Counted from the first letter of the stretch, positions 15,948-22,739 are shown. The stretch: 23,107 nucleotides of DNA from Mailhella massiliensis (GCF_020741395.1 NZ_DYZA01000123.1:1-23107); one strand, 5' to 3'. The notes: generated from the sequence alone by a model not told the origin. Numbers and translations are program-made.

Positions 15948-16013
15948 CCGGGCCGCCGCTCTCCTCAACTCCGACGCCTGCAACCCGCCCTCCAAGCTTG
16001 TGATGCCTAAAGG

Positions 16014-16053
16014 CAAAACGCCGCGTTTCCCGGAAAGGAAGCGCGGCTTTTTT
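16014..16053. terminator. Bidirectional terminator between osmC-like gene and hxsA
   Basis: GCCGCG (16020-16025) pairs with CGCGGC (16042-16047), with an inner TTCC/GGAA. Six T residues follow on the plus strand (16048-16053) and four A residues precede (16015-16018), giving T4 on the minus strand. It serves the OsmC gene and probably the convergent hxs operon. The core is 27/28 identical to the terminator after gcvH. Confidence 0.85.
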
Positions 16054-16079
16054 GCAGCCGGAAAGTTCCCCGGCAAATC

Positions 16080-16096
16080 CCTGCTCCCTGAGCAGG
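16080..16096. other. Hairpin downstream of hxsA
   Basis: CCTGCTC (16080-16086) and GAGCAGG (16090-16096) form a seven-pair stem with a three-base loop, 22 bases after the hxsA stop. No T tract follows, so it may protect the 3' end of the hxs mRNA ahead of the terminator. Confidence 0.4.
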
Positions 16097-16117
16097 TACC
16101 CCTATTCACGGAGCGCC

Positions 16118-16375
16118 TTACCAGCGGCTGGAATAATGGCTCCTGTGGCTGGAGTGGCTGTAGTGACTGGAATGGCTGGAATGACTGTAATGATAACTCA
16201 GAAGGTGATCCTGATATCCGGGCATGAGGTCGGAAAAGATCAGCGGACGTTCCTCCAGATTGGCCGTCACACCTTCGTCGTGAGCAACAGAGGCCTGCGC
16301 CCGGCCAGAAACGGCGCCCCACAAGGCAACAACGATTCCCGCCAGCATGAACAATCTATACACAAAACTTCTCAT
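16118..16375 (-). CDS. hxsA: HxsA: secreted His-Xaa-Ser repeat protein, putative radical SAM substrate
   Basis: HxsA is the predicted substrate of the His-Xaa-Ser system. The 85-residue product starts MRSFVYRLFML and has a signal peptide or anchor (hydrophobic 7-22, AQA near 26-28). A short linker follows (SVAHDEGVTANLEERPL), then seven uninterrupted His-X-Ser tripeptides at 62-82 with X = Tyr, Ser, Ser, Tyr, Ser, Arg, Tyr, ending SRW. The ATG at 16375 follows AAGGAGG; an ATG at 16444 adds only an Arg-rich segment lying inside hxsC. It overlaps the hxsC end by 20 bases, as the last gene of hxsDBCA. Secretion puts the finished product outside the inner membrane. What modification the His/Ser/Tyr residues receive is not known to me. 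Confidence 0.85.
   Translation of the reverse strand: MRSFVYRLFMLAGIVVALWGAVSGRAQASVAHDEGVTANLEERPLIFSDLMPGYQDHLLSYHYSHSSHSSHYSHSSHRSHYSSRW
16130..16192 (-). repeat. Seven tandem 9-bp units coding the His-X-Ser repeats
   Basis: Seven in-frame 9-base units of the form CAY-NNN-(AGY/TCC) encode the HxsA repeat. Serine codons mix AGC, AGT and TCC and histidine codons mix CAT and CAC. The repeat is therefore kept at the protein level and is not a recent DNA slippage product. Confidence 0.8.
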
Positions 16376-17516
16376 ACTCCTCCTTCTCCGTGAAAGGTTT
16401 GACGAACTCTTCCGGTACCTCCGACGACGTGCTGAAGAATCCACAGCACTGATCCTTCATCACGCAGGCGTCGCACTGCGGCAGGTACCGGTTCTTCCAG
16501 CTGGAAATGGATTTGCGCGCATACCTCTGCAATGCGCTCCCGCACATGCACAAAGGCACGTTATACAGGGAAACGGGTATTCCCCTCCGTGCCAGCGTCA
16601 GCACGGCCTCCTTCAGGTATGCGCCGTACTCGACGGGGGAAACCGTCAGCATGTCCTTATGTTTTTCCGCCCAGCCGTGCAGCTCCAGCCCCATGAAGGC
16701 ACAATGGGCGCAAAACGGGAAATAGTTGCCGATATGTTCCGCAAACTCCGCAAGATACCTGTAGTTGCAGCGCGATATCACGGTGCGTATTTCCACGGCA
16801 AAGCCCAGGGAGGCCAGCCGGTATATGCCCTGCTGGGTCTGCGCACAGCTGCCTTTGACCCCGGTTATCGCGTCATGCAGCGTATCCACTTCAGAATGAA
16901 GAGACACGCAGAAAAGGACGTTGCGCGAGGGTATGCCCGCCAGCCTGAAGGAAAACTCCCTGTCGGCAAACGCCCGCCCGTTGGTCAGGACACTGACCAG
17001 CGCTTCCGGATGTTCGAGAGTGCATTGCCGGAGGATATCGAAGAACGCATCCCCCGCAAGCGAAGGCTCTCCCCCCGTGAGGCAACAGTCGGAAATATTT
17101 CTGCCGCGTATCAGGCGCAGTACCTCCCGCGCCTGCCGCAGAAAACGCTCCGGAGAGCTCTGCGACGGAGGCTGAGGACACATGACGCAGCGGCAGTTGC
17201 AGTTTTCCGTGAGAAAAAGGCAGTTCTGGGAAGAACCTTCCTCCTACAGAACCTCAATATGGCCCGCACCGTCCATGGCAACGATATCGCCCTCATGCAG
17301 CCGGCCGGTATTCTCCACCTCATAGATATGATGCGGATGAAACCAAGTTCCCCGCCGCCCGGAAGTGATGCAGCCCTTATACCCCAGGGCCGAGCGGGTC
17401 AGTTCCTTGCAGACGAGTATGGCCCTGCTCCTTGCATGAAAGGGCCTGCCCGTAAAAGTCACTTCCCCGACAAGGGAAGAAAAAGAACCCGAAGCCTTTC
17501 CCTGAAGTGTCAGCAT
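16356..17516 (-). pseudogene. hxsC: HxsC: radical SAM maturase of the His-Xaa-Ser system, interrupted by an in-frame TAG
   Basis: The full frame has 386 codons. Codons 1-90 (17247-17516) form the N-terminal domain ending GDIVAMDGAGHIEVL. Codon 91 is TAG. The same frame then continues EEGSSQNCLFLTENCNCRCVMCPQPP with the radical SAM motif C-x3-C-x2-C (Cys106, Cys110, Cys113) and the MCPQPP signature of HxsC proteins. LTGGEPS follows, and a Cys-rich C-terminus (LCMCGS, QCDACVMKDQCCG) may bind an auxiliary Fe-S cluster. The next in-frame start, codon 112 (17183), lies beyond two of the three cluster cysteines, so a reinitiated product could not bind the 4Fe-4S cluster. The gene overlaps the hxsB end by seven bases (ATGCTGA) and hxsA by 20. 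It is either recently inactivated, read through, or a sequence error. Confidence 0.85.
17244..17246 (-). other. In-frame amber codon 91 of hxsC
   Basis: A single TAG sits between GHIEVL and EEGSSQN, where the frame continues without shift for another 295 codons. The bases around it read GTAGGAGGAAGG, a strong ribosome-binding-like sequence, but no start codon lies at working distance. An aromatic residue, often Tyr, is usual near here in the family as I recall it, so TAC/TAT to TAG is the simplest origin. Confidence 0.8.
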
Positions 17517-18955
17517 GGCCTTTTCACCAGATCCGCGTTTCCGGTTATCCAGCTCCAGATGATATCCTTTGCCGTGTCGTCGGCATGGCGGAGCATGTCA
17601 AAAAGTCCCGTCAGTATGCCCTTGTGTTTGATGCAGAAGGGGGCATGGGCCATATTCCTCTGCTCGCTTCCCGTCTCCAGATAATTGCGTACCGGATCCG
17701 TACCGCAATAGGCCTGATACACGCAGAACGCGCAGGGAAACGTCGTTTCCAGGCAGGCGCCCGAGGTCAGCCTCTTCAGGCGTGTGCCGAAGATTTCCCT
17801 GTAATCGTCGGTCTTCACGTTGCCCAGACAGAAATGCCGGTCCCCCATCCGGGCAAGCATGCGCGCCTCGTCCGACGGAAAAACCGAGCCGTCGAAATCG
17901 TAGACAACCCCGCTTATGCCCGCCCCGGAAGGCGACTGAAGATCGACGAACCCCGTGGCGAAGGGCGTGAGAATACGCGAGAAAAGAAGCGTGGCAAAGT
18001 GTTCCGGAAAAAAGACCTTCCTGTTGAGCTCCATAATGTAGCGCAGCGCTTCCAGGTATTTTTCCACAAAATGTTCCATGCTGTAGCCGAGCGTCGCCGC
18101 GTCCTCCGCCGCAAAGCCGTACGGATTGAGGGAACGGAGGAAAATTCCGTCCATACCCAGGCGGACGTACTCATCCACCACGTCCTTCAGACGATTCAGG
18201 GAAAAGGCAGTGGTCGTCATCAGCGCGCCCACCCTGTCCCTGCCCAGGATATTCCGGGCAAGCGCAAGTTTTTCCATGAAAACGCGGTACGTCCCCCGGC
18301 CCTGTCTGTCCTTGCGGCACGCGTCGTGAAGGCATGCGTCACCATCCAGGGAAGTGGAAACGGCCACGTCGTGTTCCCGGCAGAATTCAAGCTGCTCCCG
18401 CGTTGCGGCCGTCAGGTTGGTACAAAGCACGAAAGAAACCTTTTTCTTCATGCGTTCGGCAAGCTGTTCCGCATAGGCCACCGCGGCCGTGACTACTTCC
18501 CAGTGAAGAAGGGGCTCTCCCCCCTGAAATTCCAGCTTGGGATGCTTCGTCGGCGACTGCAACATCATCTCCACCGCCCTGAAGGCCGTCTCCCTGTCCA
18601 TATCGTACAGGGAGGCATCCTTTCCGGCACAGGACACCTGGCAGTAGGCGCAGCGCTGATTGCAGCGCAGAGTCGTCACCAGCATGTGCAGCGTCGTGAA
18701 ATCCCGGAGAAAGGATTTGCGCGTACGGTATCGGGCGGCCGTCTTCTGCAGGGCGACGTCAAGGTCGTCGCCGGCACAGAAAAGGTGAGATTTCAGCCTG
18801 CGGAAATGTTCATCCTCCTCCGGCAGCTCATGACGGATGAAACGCTCGAAGGCATGGTCCGGCAGAAACAGAAAATCGCCGCACTCGTTCACCATGAGTA
18901 CGTCGTGCTGCTCCGTCCTGCGGAACTGAAAAGGCAGAAGCGTATATCGGGACAT
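17510..18955 (-). CDS. hxsB: HxsB: radical SAM/SPASM-type maturase of the His-Xaa-Ser system
   Basis: HxsB is one of the paired radical SAM enzymes thought to modify HxsA, cleaving S-adenosylmethionine to start radical chemistry on the peptide. The 481-residue protein has an N-terminal recognition region (1-90) with the opening RYTLLPFQFRR. The 4Fe-4S motif is CNQRCAYC (Cys98, Cys102, Cys105), followed by FQGGEPLLHW (143-152) and CTNLT. A SPASM-like region follows, with cysteines 376, 401, 408, 411, 417 and 441 (FPCAFCVYQAYCG), typical of peptide-modifying enzymes with auxiliary clusters. Its ATG lies two bases after the hxsD stop and its end overlaps hxsC, so translation is coupled. The frame and all expected motifs are intact. 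Identity as HxsB rather than another peptide maturase rests on the HxsA/C/D neighbours as well as sequence. Confidence 0.9.
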   Translation of the reverse strand: MSRYTLLPFQFRRTEQHDVLMVNECGDFLFLPDHAFERFIRHELPEEDEHFRRLKSHLFCAGDDLDVALQKTAARYRTRKSFLRDFTTLHMLVTTLRCNQRCAYCQVSCAGKDASLYDMDRETAFRAVEMMLQSPTKHPKLEFQGGEPLLHWEVVTAAVAYAEQLAERMKKKVSFVLCTNLTAATREQLEFCREHDVAVSTSLDGDACLHDACRKDRQGRGTYRVFMEKLALARNILGRDRVGALMTTTAFSLNRLKDVVDEYVRLGMDGIFLRSLNPYGFAAEDAATLGYSMEHFVEKYLEALRYIMELNRKVFFPEHFATLLFSRILTPFATGFVDLQSPSGAGISGVVYDFDGSVFPSDEARMLARMGDRHFCLGNVKTDDYREIFGTRLKRLTSGACLETTFPCAFCVYQAYCGTDPVRNYLETGSEQRNMAHAPFCIKHKGILTGLFDMLRHADDTAKDIIWSWITGNADLVKRPC

Positions 18956-18957
18956 GA

Positions 18958-19272
18958 CTACTTCACCGGGGAAAAGGCGTACTCGACGATCTTTCTTCGC
19001 ATCTCGCCGAACTCTTTCTGCAGATCCAGCCTTACCTGATAATCCATAAGAGCATTCATGAAGCTTCTCAGAAGGCTTTCCCGTACCGGGGTACCCTGCT
19101 TCTCGCAGAGGGTGATCCTTACTCTGTCCCCTTCATGGGGAGCAATGGAAATATAATATTTTTCCGAATAGATAGAGGATACTATCAACACACATTCACG
19201 ACTGAAGAAAAGCTTGTCCGCGTACACAACGCCTGTGCGCCCGTCTTCGCTCACGGCAAACGGCGTTTCCAT
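18958..19272 (-). CDS. hxsD: HxsD: small helper protein of the His-Xaa-Ser system
   Basis: HxsD proteins are about 100 residues and always accompany the HxsB/HxsC pair; their role, perhaps substrate recognition, is unproven. Here the core is VVYADKLFFSRECVLIVSSIYSEKYYISIAP, followed by a helical C-terminus, ALMDYQVRLDLQKEF and EMRRKIVEYAF. That C-terminus matches the family hallmark (LLNDYxLRE, then an invariant hydrophobic AF near the end). I chose ATG 19272 (104 residues) because GGGAGG lies eight bases upstream and length fits. ATG 19344 (128 residues) is possible but has almost no ribosome binding site and sits inside the promoter palindrome. It is the first gene of the operon, two bases before hxsB. 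Confidence 0.82.
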   Translation of the reverse strand: METPFAVSEDGRTGVVYADKLFFSRECVLIVSSIYSEKYYISIAPHEGDRVRITLCEKQGTPVRESLLRSFMNALMDYQVRLDLQKEFGEMRRKIVEYAFSPVK

Positions 19273-19353
19273 TCCCACTACCTCCCGGCATACTTTCCGC
19301 GCCATGGGTTCAGAACGGCGGAAATCATCAGCAACCGTGAGCATATTAACCCA

Positions 19354-19382
19354 TTGCTTATTTTTCTAAGCTATAGGTTAAT
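19354..19382 (+). promoter_or_regulatory. Candidate xre promoter
   Basis: TTGCTT (19354-19359), a 17-base spacer, and GTTAAT (19377-19382). The -35 box lies inside the left arm of the 10-bp inverted repeat. Confidence 0.45.
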
Positions 19383-19398
19383 TTTTTTTTGAAAGCAA
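19370..19398 (-). promoter_or_regulatory. Candidate hxs operon promoter
   Basis: On the minus strand TTGCTT (19393-19398), a 17-base spacer, and TATAGC (19370-19375). The -35 box lies inside the right arm of the same inverted repeat, mirroring the xre promoter. Transcription would begin near 19363, giving a leader of about 90 bases to the ATG at 19272. Confidence 0.5.
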
Positions 19399-19415
19399 TG
19401 GGCTAGCAGAAGGAT

Positions 19416-19652
19416 ATGAAGAAAAATTCGGATGCCTTCGGGCCGGTGCTTCGCCGGATACGTATGGAAAAACGCCTCACTCAGGAAGAGCTGAGTGAAA
19501 GGCTCGGCGTTGCTGCGCCCTACATCAGCATGCTTGAGAGCGGGCACAAGTATCCCAATCTGGAAATGTTCTTCCGCATCGCCGAAGCGCTCGACGTACG
19601 TCCGGGCAGAATGATGGAGGAAATGGAAGAGAGGATACGGCGCGAGGCCTGA
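19416..19652 (+). CDS. XRE family helix-turn-helix regulator
   Basis: This 78-residue Cro/CI-type DNA-binding protein is essentially only the DNA-binding domain. The core is LRRIRMEKRLTQEELSERLG, then VAAPYISMLESGHKYPNLE, helices two to four of the XRE fold, at about residues 12-50, with a Glu/Arg-rich C-terminal helix. The ATG at 19416 has AGAAGG just upstream. It is transcribed divergently from hxsDBCA from a shared promoter region containing a 10-bp inverted repeat over both -35 boxes, so it probably represses the Hxs operon and itself. No ligand or protease domain is present, so the inducing signal is unclear. Confidence 0.88.
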   Translation: MKKNSDAFGPVLRRIRMEKRLTQEELSERLGVAAPYISMLESGHKYPNLEMFFRIAEALDVRPGRMMEEMEERIRREA

Positions 19653-20038
19653 AAAGCCCCGTTCCGCAAAGCGCCCTTTCTTCCGCATGTGCGGAAGCGC
19701 CCTTTCTCTCCCGGGGGCACGCGCCTCTGAAGGAGACATGCGCTCTTTTCCGCCCCCTGCGGCCGCCCTGCGCTTTTACGGCGCGTCCTCTCCGCTTCCG
19801 TATCCCGGAAAGGCGGACAGTCCCCCCCCTTCCCCGTGTCGGAACAGGCCGCTGTTGCCTGAACGGCCTTTGCGCGGGAACTGAGACTCCCCGGCATACC
19901 GCAGGGAAGACGCCCTTCATTTTCAGGAAACGGCCTGGAAAAAAGAGCTCTCAAGAGGGCGAAAACGCACGCTGCCGCAGGCGGCATCTTCAAAGACGCG
20001 CCCCGCGTATCCGGCCCGCCGCGGCCTTCTGCCGGGAG
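19653..20038. other. Intergenic region between xre and the TolC gene
   Basis: About 390 bases between convergent genes with no supported gene. It contains the hairpin listed separately at 19671-19707. The rest is GC-rich with open frames lacking starts or family content. A well-formed terminator for xre is not obvious. Confidence 0.45.
19671..19707 (+). repeat. Hairpin flanked by an 11-bp direct repeat downstream of xre
   Basis: CTTCCGC-ATGT-GCGGAAG (19680-19697) is a seven-pair hairpin. The sequence GCGCCCTTTCT occurs directly before (19671-19681) and after it (19697-19707), overlapping the arms. The trailing CCCTTTCTC is only weakly T-rich, so it may be a poor terminator for xre. Confidence 0.5.
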
Positions 20039-20081
20039 AAAAAACACGGCGGCAGGCTCAGGCAAAACGCCGTCCTGCCGC
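20039..20081 (-). terminator. Intrinsic terminator of the TolC-family gene
   Basis: On the minus strand GCGGCAGG (complement of 20074-20081) pairs with CCTGCCGC (complement of 20049-20056), with an inner GGC/GCC hairpin. CGTG and six T residues follow. It begins 13 bases after the gene's TAG stop. Confidence 0.8.
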
Positions 20082-20093
20082 AAAGGCTTTTCC

Positions 20094-21428
20094 CTAAGAG
20101 TGCTTCTTCTCCCCGGCCTTTCTCGCTTCTTCCGTGAGGTCGGGGCGCAGCTCGCCCATGGTCTCATAGAGCCTCGCGAGGGCGATGAGGCAGTCCGCGC
20201 GGGAGGAGATTTCCGCAAGTTCCGCGTCGGAAAGGGCCGACTGGGCGGTGAGCAGGTCGAGGTAGGAGCCGGACTGAAGCTCATAGCGCATCTTCGCGTC
20301 GGCATAGGATTCGCGTGCGCTCGCCACGGCGCGCTGCGAGACCTTCACGGAGCGGTAGGCGTCCTGGGTGGAGAGCAGGCTGGAGCGCACGGTGTAGGCG
20401 CAGTTGTTGACGGAGGAGCGCACCGCCGCCTCCAGCGCGGAGACCTGCCTTTCCGCCTGCTGGGTGAGGTAGGCGCGCCTGCCGCTGGAAAAGAGCGTCC
20501 AGTCGACGGAAAGGCCTATTTCGCCGTAGGAATAATCTTTCTGCGTGTAGCGGCTGCCCGCCGCGTCCAGGTGGCTGCCCGTGGTGGACCAGCCGAGCAC
20601 GGCCGAAACCTGCGGCCAGAACTGGCTTTTGGTGATGCCGAGATCCTTCAGGGCTATCTCCACCGATTTCTTTGCCATGAGCAGGTCGGGCCTGTGCTCC
20701 ATGGCCTGCTGAAGGCAGGCCTCCAGCGAACGGCGGAAAGGCGCGACGTCCAGCCCGCCCTTGTAGGAAACCTCGGCGTCCGGCGGGAGGTTGAGCAGCG
20801 TGTTCAGCCTTGTGAACCATACGTCGCGCTCGTTCTCATATTTAATGAGCAAAGCTTCGGTCTGAGCGAGGTCGGTTTCCGCCTGCAGGACGTCGAGCCT
20901 CGGGCGCAGGCCTATGTTCCAGGCGGTCTTCGCCATGTTGAGCTGCATCTTCGCCCGCTCGAGGGAACGCTCCGTACTGCGTATGCTCTCAAGGGCCTTC
21001 AGATAGGTGATGAAAGCCTCCTGCACATTCGCCGTCACGGCAAGGCGCTGGGCCTCCAGCTGAAGGGCCTGCCGCTCCTCCTCGAGCGCCGCCTTCTGGT
21101 AGGTATTCAGGAGATTGAACCCCGTAAAAAGGGGCTGGGAAGCCGTCACCGTCATGGTAGTCACGTTGGGCTCGTAGCGGGAGGGGCGGTCCTTGCTGTA
21201 GCGGGAGTAGCTGTAGGAGACGCCGAGCTCAGGCCCGAAGGAACTGCGCGCCGCCTTGCGCGCGGACTCCGCGGCCTTCACCGTGAAGCGGGCGTTCTCC
21301 ACGTCGGGGTTGTGCTCAAGGGCGCGCACTACGGCCCCTTCCATGGAATAGCTTTCCCCGGCTTTGACGGACGGAGACAAAAACAGTATAGAGACGAAAG
21401 CCGCACAGCACACAGAACGCCAGAACAT
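20094..21428 (-). CDS. TolC family outer-membrane efflux channel
   Basis: This outer-membrane factor forms the exit duct of tripartite efflux or type I secretion systems. It has 444 residues, normal for the family. The signal peptide MFWRSVCCAAFVSILFLSPSVKA is followed by a mature start near GESYSMEGAVVRALEHNPDV, the usual first helix. Two homologous repeats are visible: PLFTGFNLLNTYQKA at the first beta-strand/helix junction and WTLFSSGRRAYLTQQAERQ at the second. Each is followed by long coiled helices containing the typical LRPRLDVLQAETDL and LQSGSYLDLLTAQSAL segments. The ATG at 21428 follows AAGGAG by seven bases. It diverges from tolQRA with 175 bases between. Partner inner-membrane pump and adaptor genes are not in view, though a MATE pump occurs elsewhere in the window. 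Confidence 0.93.
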   Translation of the reverse strand: MFWRSVCCAAFVSILFLSPSVKAGESYSMEGAVVRALEHNPDVENARFTVKAAESARKAARSSFGPELGVSYSYSRYSKDRPSRYEPNVTTMTVTASQPLFTGFNLLNTYQKAALEEERQALQLEAQRLAVTANVQEAFITYLKALESIRSTERSLERAKMQLNMAKTAWNIGLRPRLDVLQAETDLAQTEALLIKYENERDVWFTRLNTLLNLPPDAEVSYKGGLDVAPFRRSLEACLQQAMEHRPDLLMAKKSVEIALKDLGITKSQFWPQVSAVLGWSTTGSHLDAAGSRYTQKDYSYGEIGLSVDWTLFSSGRRAYLTQQAERQVSALEAAVRSSVNNCAYTVRSSLLSTQDAYRSVKVSQRAVASARESYADAKMRYELQSGSYLDLLTAQSALSDAELAEISSRADCLIALARLYETMGELRPDLTEEARKAGEKKHS

Positions 21429-21512
21429 GGGAGATCTCCTTGAAGCTTCCTCCCTGTCTAGCCCAAAGGCGGCCGTATGTCACTCCCCGCAGACCGGGCG
21501 GGGCAATTTTTC

Positions 21513-21541
21513 TTGCATGCAGGGCCGCTCAAGATTATGAA
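21513..21541 (+). promoter_or_regulatory. Candidate promoter of tolQRA
   Basis: TTGCAT (21513-21518), a 17-base spacer and TATGAA (21536-21541), 62 bases upstream of the tolQ ATG. Both boxes are imperfect. Confidence 0.4.
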
Positions 21542-21603
21542 CAAGGCGGCCCTTCCTCGCCGGCCCTTCCTGCCGGCAATTTCATCGGATATTCGGAGCA
21601 CCC

Positions 21604-22287
21604 ATGGATTACAACATTTTTTCCGTCTTCGCCAGCGCAAGCCTTGTTGCCCAGATCATCATGGTCATCCTCATTGCGCTTTCCGTCCTGAGCTGGACCG
21701 TCATCATCGGCAAAATCGTCAGCCTCTCCTCCGCCGAACGCAAGGCCACGGCGGGCATCACCCGCTTCGCCGAAGCCCCCGACCTGCGCCAGGCCGTGCA
21801 GAGCCTCGGCGGCGATCCTTCTTCCCCGCTCTACGCCGTAGCGCAGCACGGCGTGCGTGAATTCAACAACGGCAAGGAAGCCGGGGCCGACGAGGGCGTG
21901 GTGGTGGAAACCGTGCGCCGCGCCTTGAACCAGGGCGTGGGCCTGGAAATCGACCGCCTGCACAAGAACCTCTCCATCCTGGCCACCACCGCCAACACCG
22001 CCCCCTTCATCGGGCTTTTCGGCACGGTGTGGGGCATCATGACGTCCTTCCACGCCATAGGGCAGATGAAATCCGCCTCCCTGGCCACCGTGGCTCCCGG
22101 CATCTCCGAAGCCCTCATCGCCACGGCCATAGGCCTTGCCGTGGCCGTGCCCGCCACCATCGCCTACAACATGTTCCTCGGCAAGCTCGACGGCATCGAG
22201 ACCCGCCTCATCAACTTCGCGGGCATTTTCCTGAACCGCGTGCAGCGCGAAGTCAACGTGCACCGCTCCCGCGGCAACGACAGGTAG
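21604..22287 (+). CDS. tolQ: TolQ/ExbB family proton-channel protein
   Basis: TolQ is an inner-membrane protein that, with TolR, harvests the proton gradient to drive TolA and maintain the envelope. The 227-residue product has three hydrophobic segments: about 15-38 (ending LSWTVIIGKI), about 122-150 (ATTANTAPFIGLFGTVWGIM) and about 167-190 (ALIATAIGLAVAVPATIAYN). The TAPFIGLFGTVWGIM and EALIATAIGLAVAVPA motifs are diagnostic of the ExbB/TolQ family. GGAG lies six bases before the ATG. tolR starts eight bases downstream and a TolA/TonB-like gene follows. Length and context favour TolQ over ExbB, though the two are hard to separate by sequence alone. Confidence 0.9.
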   Translation: MDYNIFSVFASASLVAQIIMVILIALSVLSWTVIIGKIVSLSSAERKATAGITRFAEAPDLRQAVQSLGGDPSSPLYAVAQHGVREFNNGKEAGADEGVVVETVRRALNQGVGLEIDRLHKNLSILATTANTAPFIGLFGTVWGIMTSFHAIGQMKSASLATVAPGISEALIATAIGLAVAVPATIAYNMFLGKLDGIETRLINFAGIFLNRVQREVNVHRSRGNDR

Positions 22288-22295
22288 GTCGCGCC

Positions 22296-22739
22296 ATGGC
22301 CAGAAAAAAAGGCTTTGTCTCCGAAATCAACGTGACGCCCTTCGTGGACGTCATGATGGTTCTGCTCATCATTTTCATGGTCACGGCGCCCATGATGGAT
22401 TCCGGCCTGGACGTGGATCTGCCCCAGGCCAAGCAGGTGGACACTCTGCCCACGGATTCCGAACATCTCGTGCTCACCGTGCGTGAAGACGGCACGCTCT
22501 TTCTCGACACCTACGAAGTGCCCCTCGAAGAGCTGGAAGAACGCCTCGCCGCCATTGTGAAGGAAAAAGACCGCGCTCTCTTCCTCCAGGCGGACAAGTC
22601 CGTGCCCTACGGTATCGTGGTCGACGTCATGGGCCGCATCAAGGCCGCAGGCATTGAAAAGCTGGGCGTGGTCGCCATGCCCTCCACGGAAAGCGCTGCT
22701 CCCGCGCAGTCCGGCAGCGCCCAGAAGGGCCGCCGCTAG
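22296..22739 (+). CDS. tolR: TolR/ExbD family protein
   Basis: TolR is the single-span partner of TolQ. The 147-residue product has a short basic cytoplasmic start (MARKKGFVSEINVTPF), a transmembrane helix VDVMMVLLIIFMVTAPMM with the essential aspartate Asp18, and a periplasmic domain. That domain includes VDLPQAK, FLDTYEVPLEEL and the typical FLQADKSVPYGIVVDVMGRIKAAGIEKLGVV segment. The C-terminus is Ser/Ala/Gln-rich. The frame is open further upstream inside tolQ, but the ATG at 22296 follows AGGTAGG and the family N-terminus begins there. It sits between tolQ and the TolA-like gene, giving tolQ-tolR-tolA order. Confidence 0.9.
   Translation: MARKKGFVSEINVTPFVDVMMVLLIIFMVTAPMMDSGLDVDLPQAKQVDTLPTDSEHLVLTVREDGTLFLDTYEVPLEELEERLAAIVKEKDRALFLQADKSVPYGIVVDVMGRIKAAGIEKLGVVAMPSTESAAPAQSGSAQKGRR

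Larger units (their letters stand above)
19345..19402. promoter_or_regulatory. Nested inverted repeats in the hxsD/xre divergent promoter region
   Basis: CCCATTGCTT (19350-19359) and AAGCAATGGG (19393-19402) are a perfect 10-bp inverted repeat spaced by 33 bases. Inside and overlapping it, ATTAACC (19345-19351) pairs with GGTTAAT (19376-19382). The two half-sites of the larger repeat are likely operator halves for the adjacent XRE regulator. Confidence 0.65.

Noticed and set aside
16130..16192. Short tandem repeats that might suggest a CRISPR array or minisatellite
   Set aside because: The 9-bp period is in frame and codes the His-X-Ser tail of HxsA; there are no spacers.
16376..16444. Extended HxsA start at 16444
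   Set aside because: It adds an Arg/Ser-rich stretch before the signal peptide, lies inside hxsC and lacks the strong AAGGAGG found before the ATG at 16375.
17184..17243. Frameshift as the cause of the split hxsC
   Set aside because: Both parts are in the same frame (17246 and 17183 differ by 63 bases), so one TAG, not an indel, separates them.
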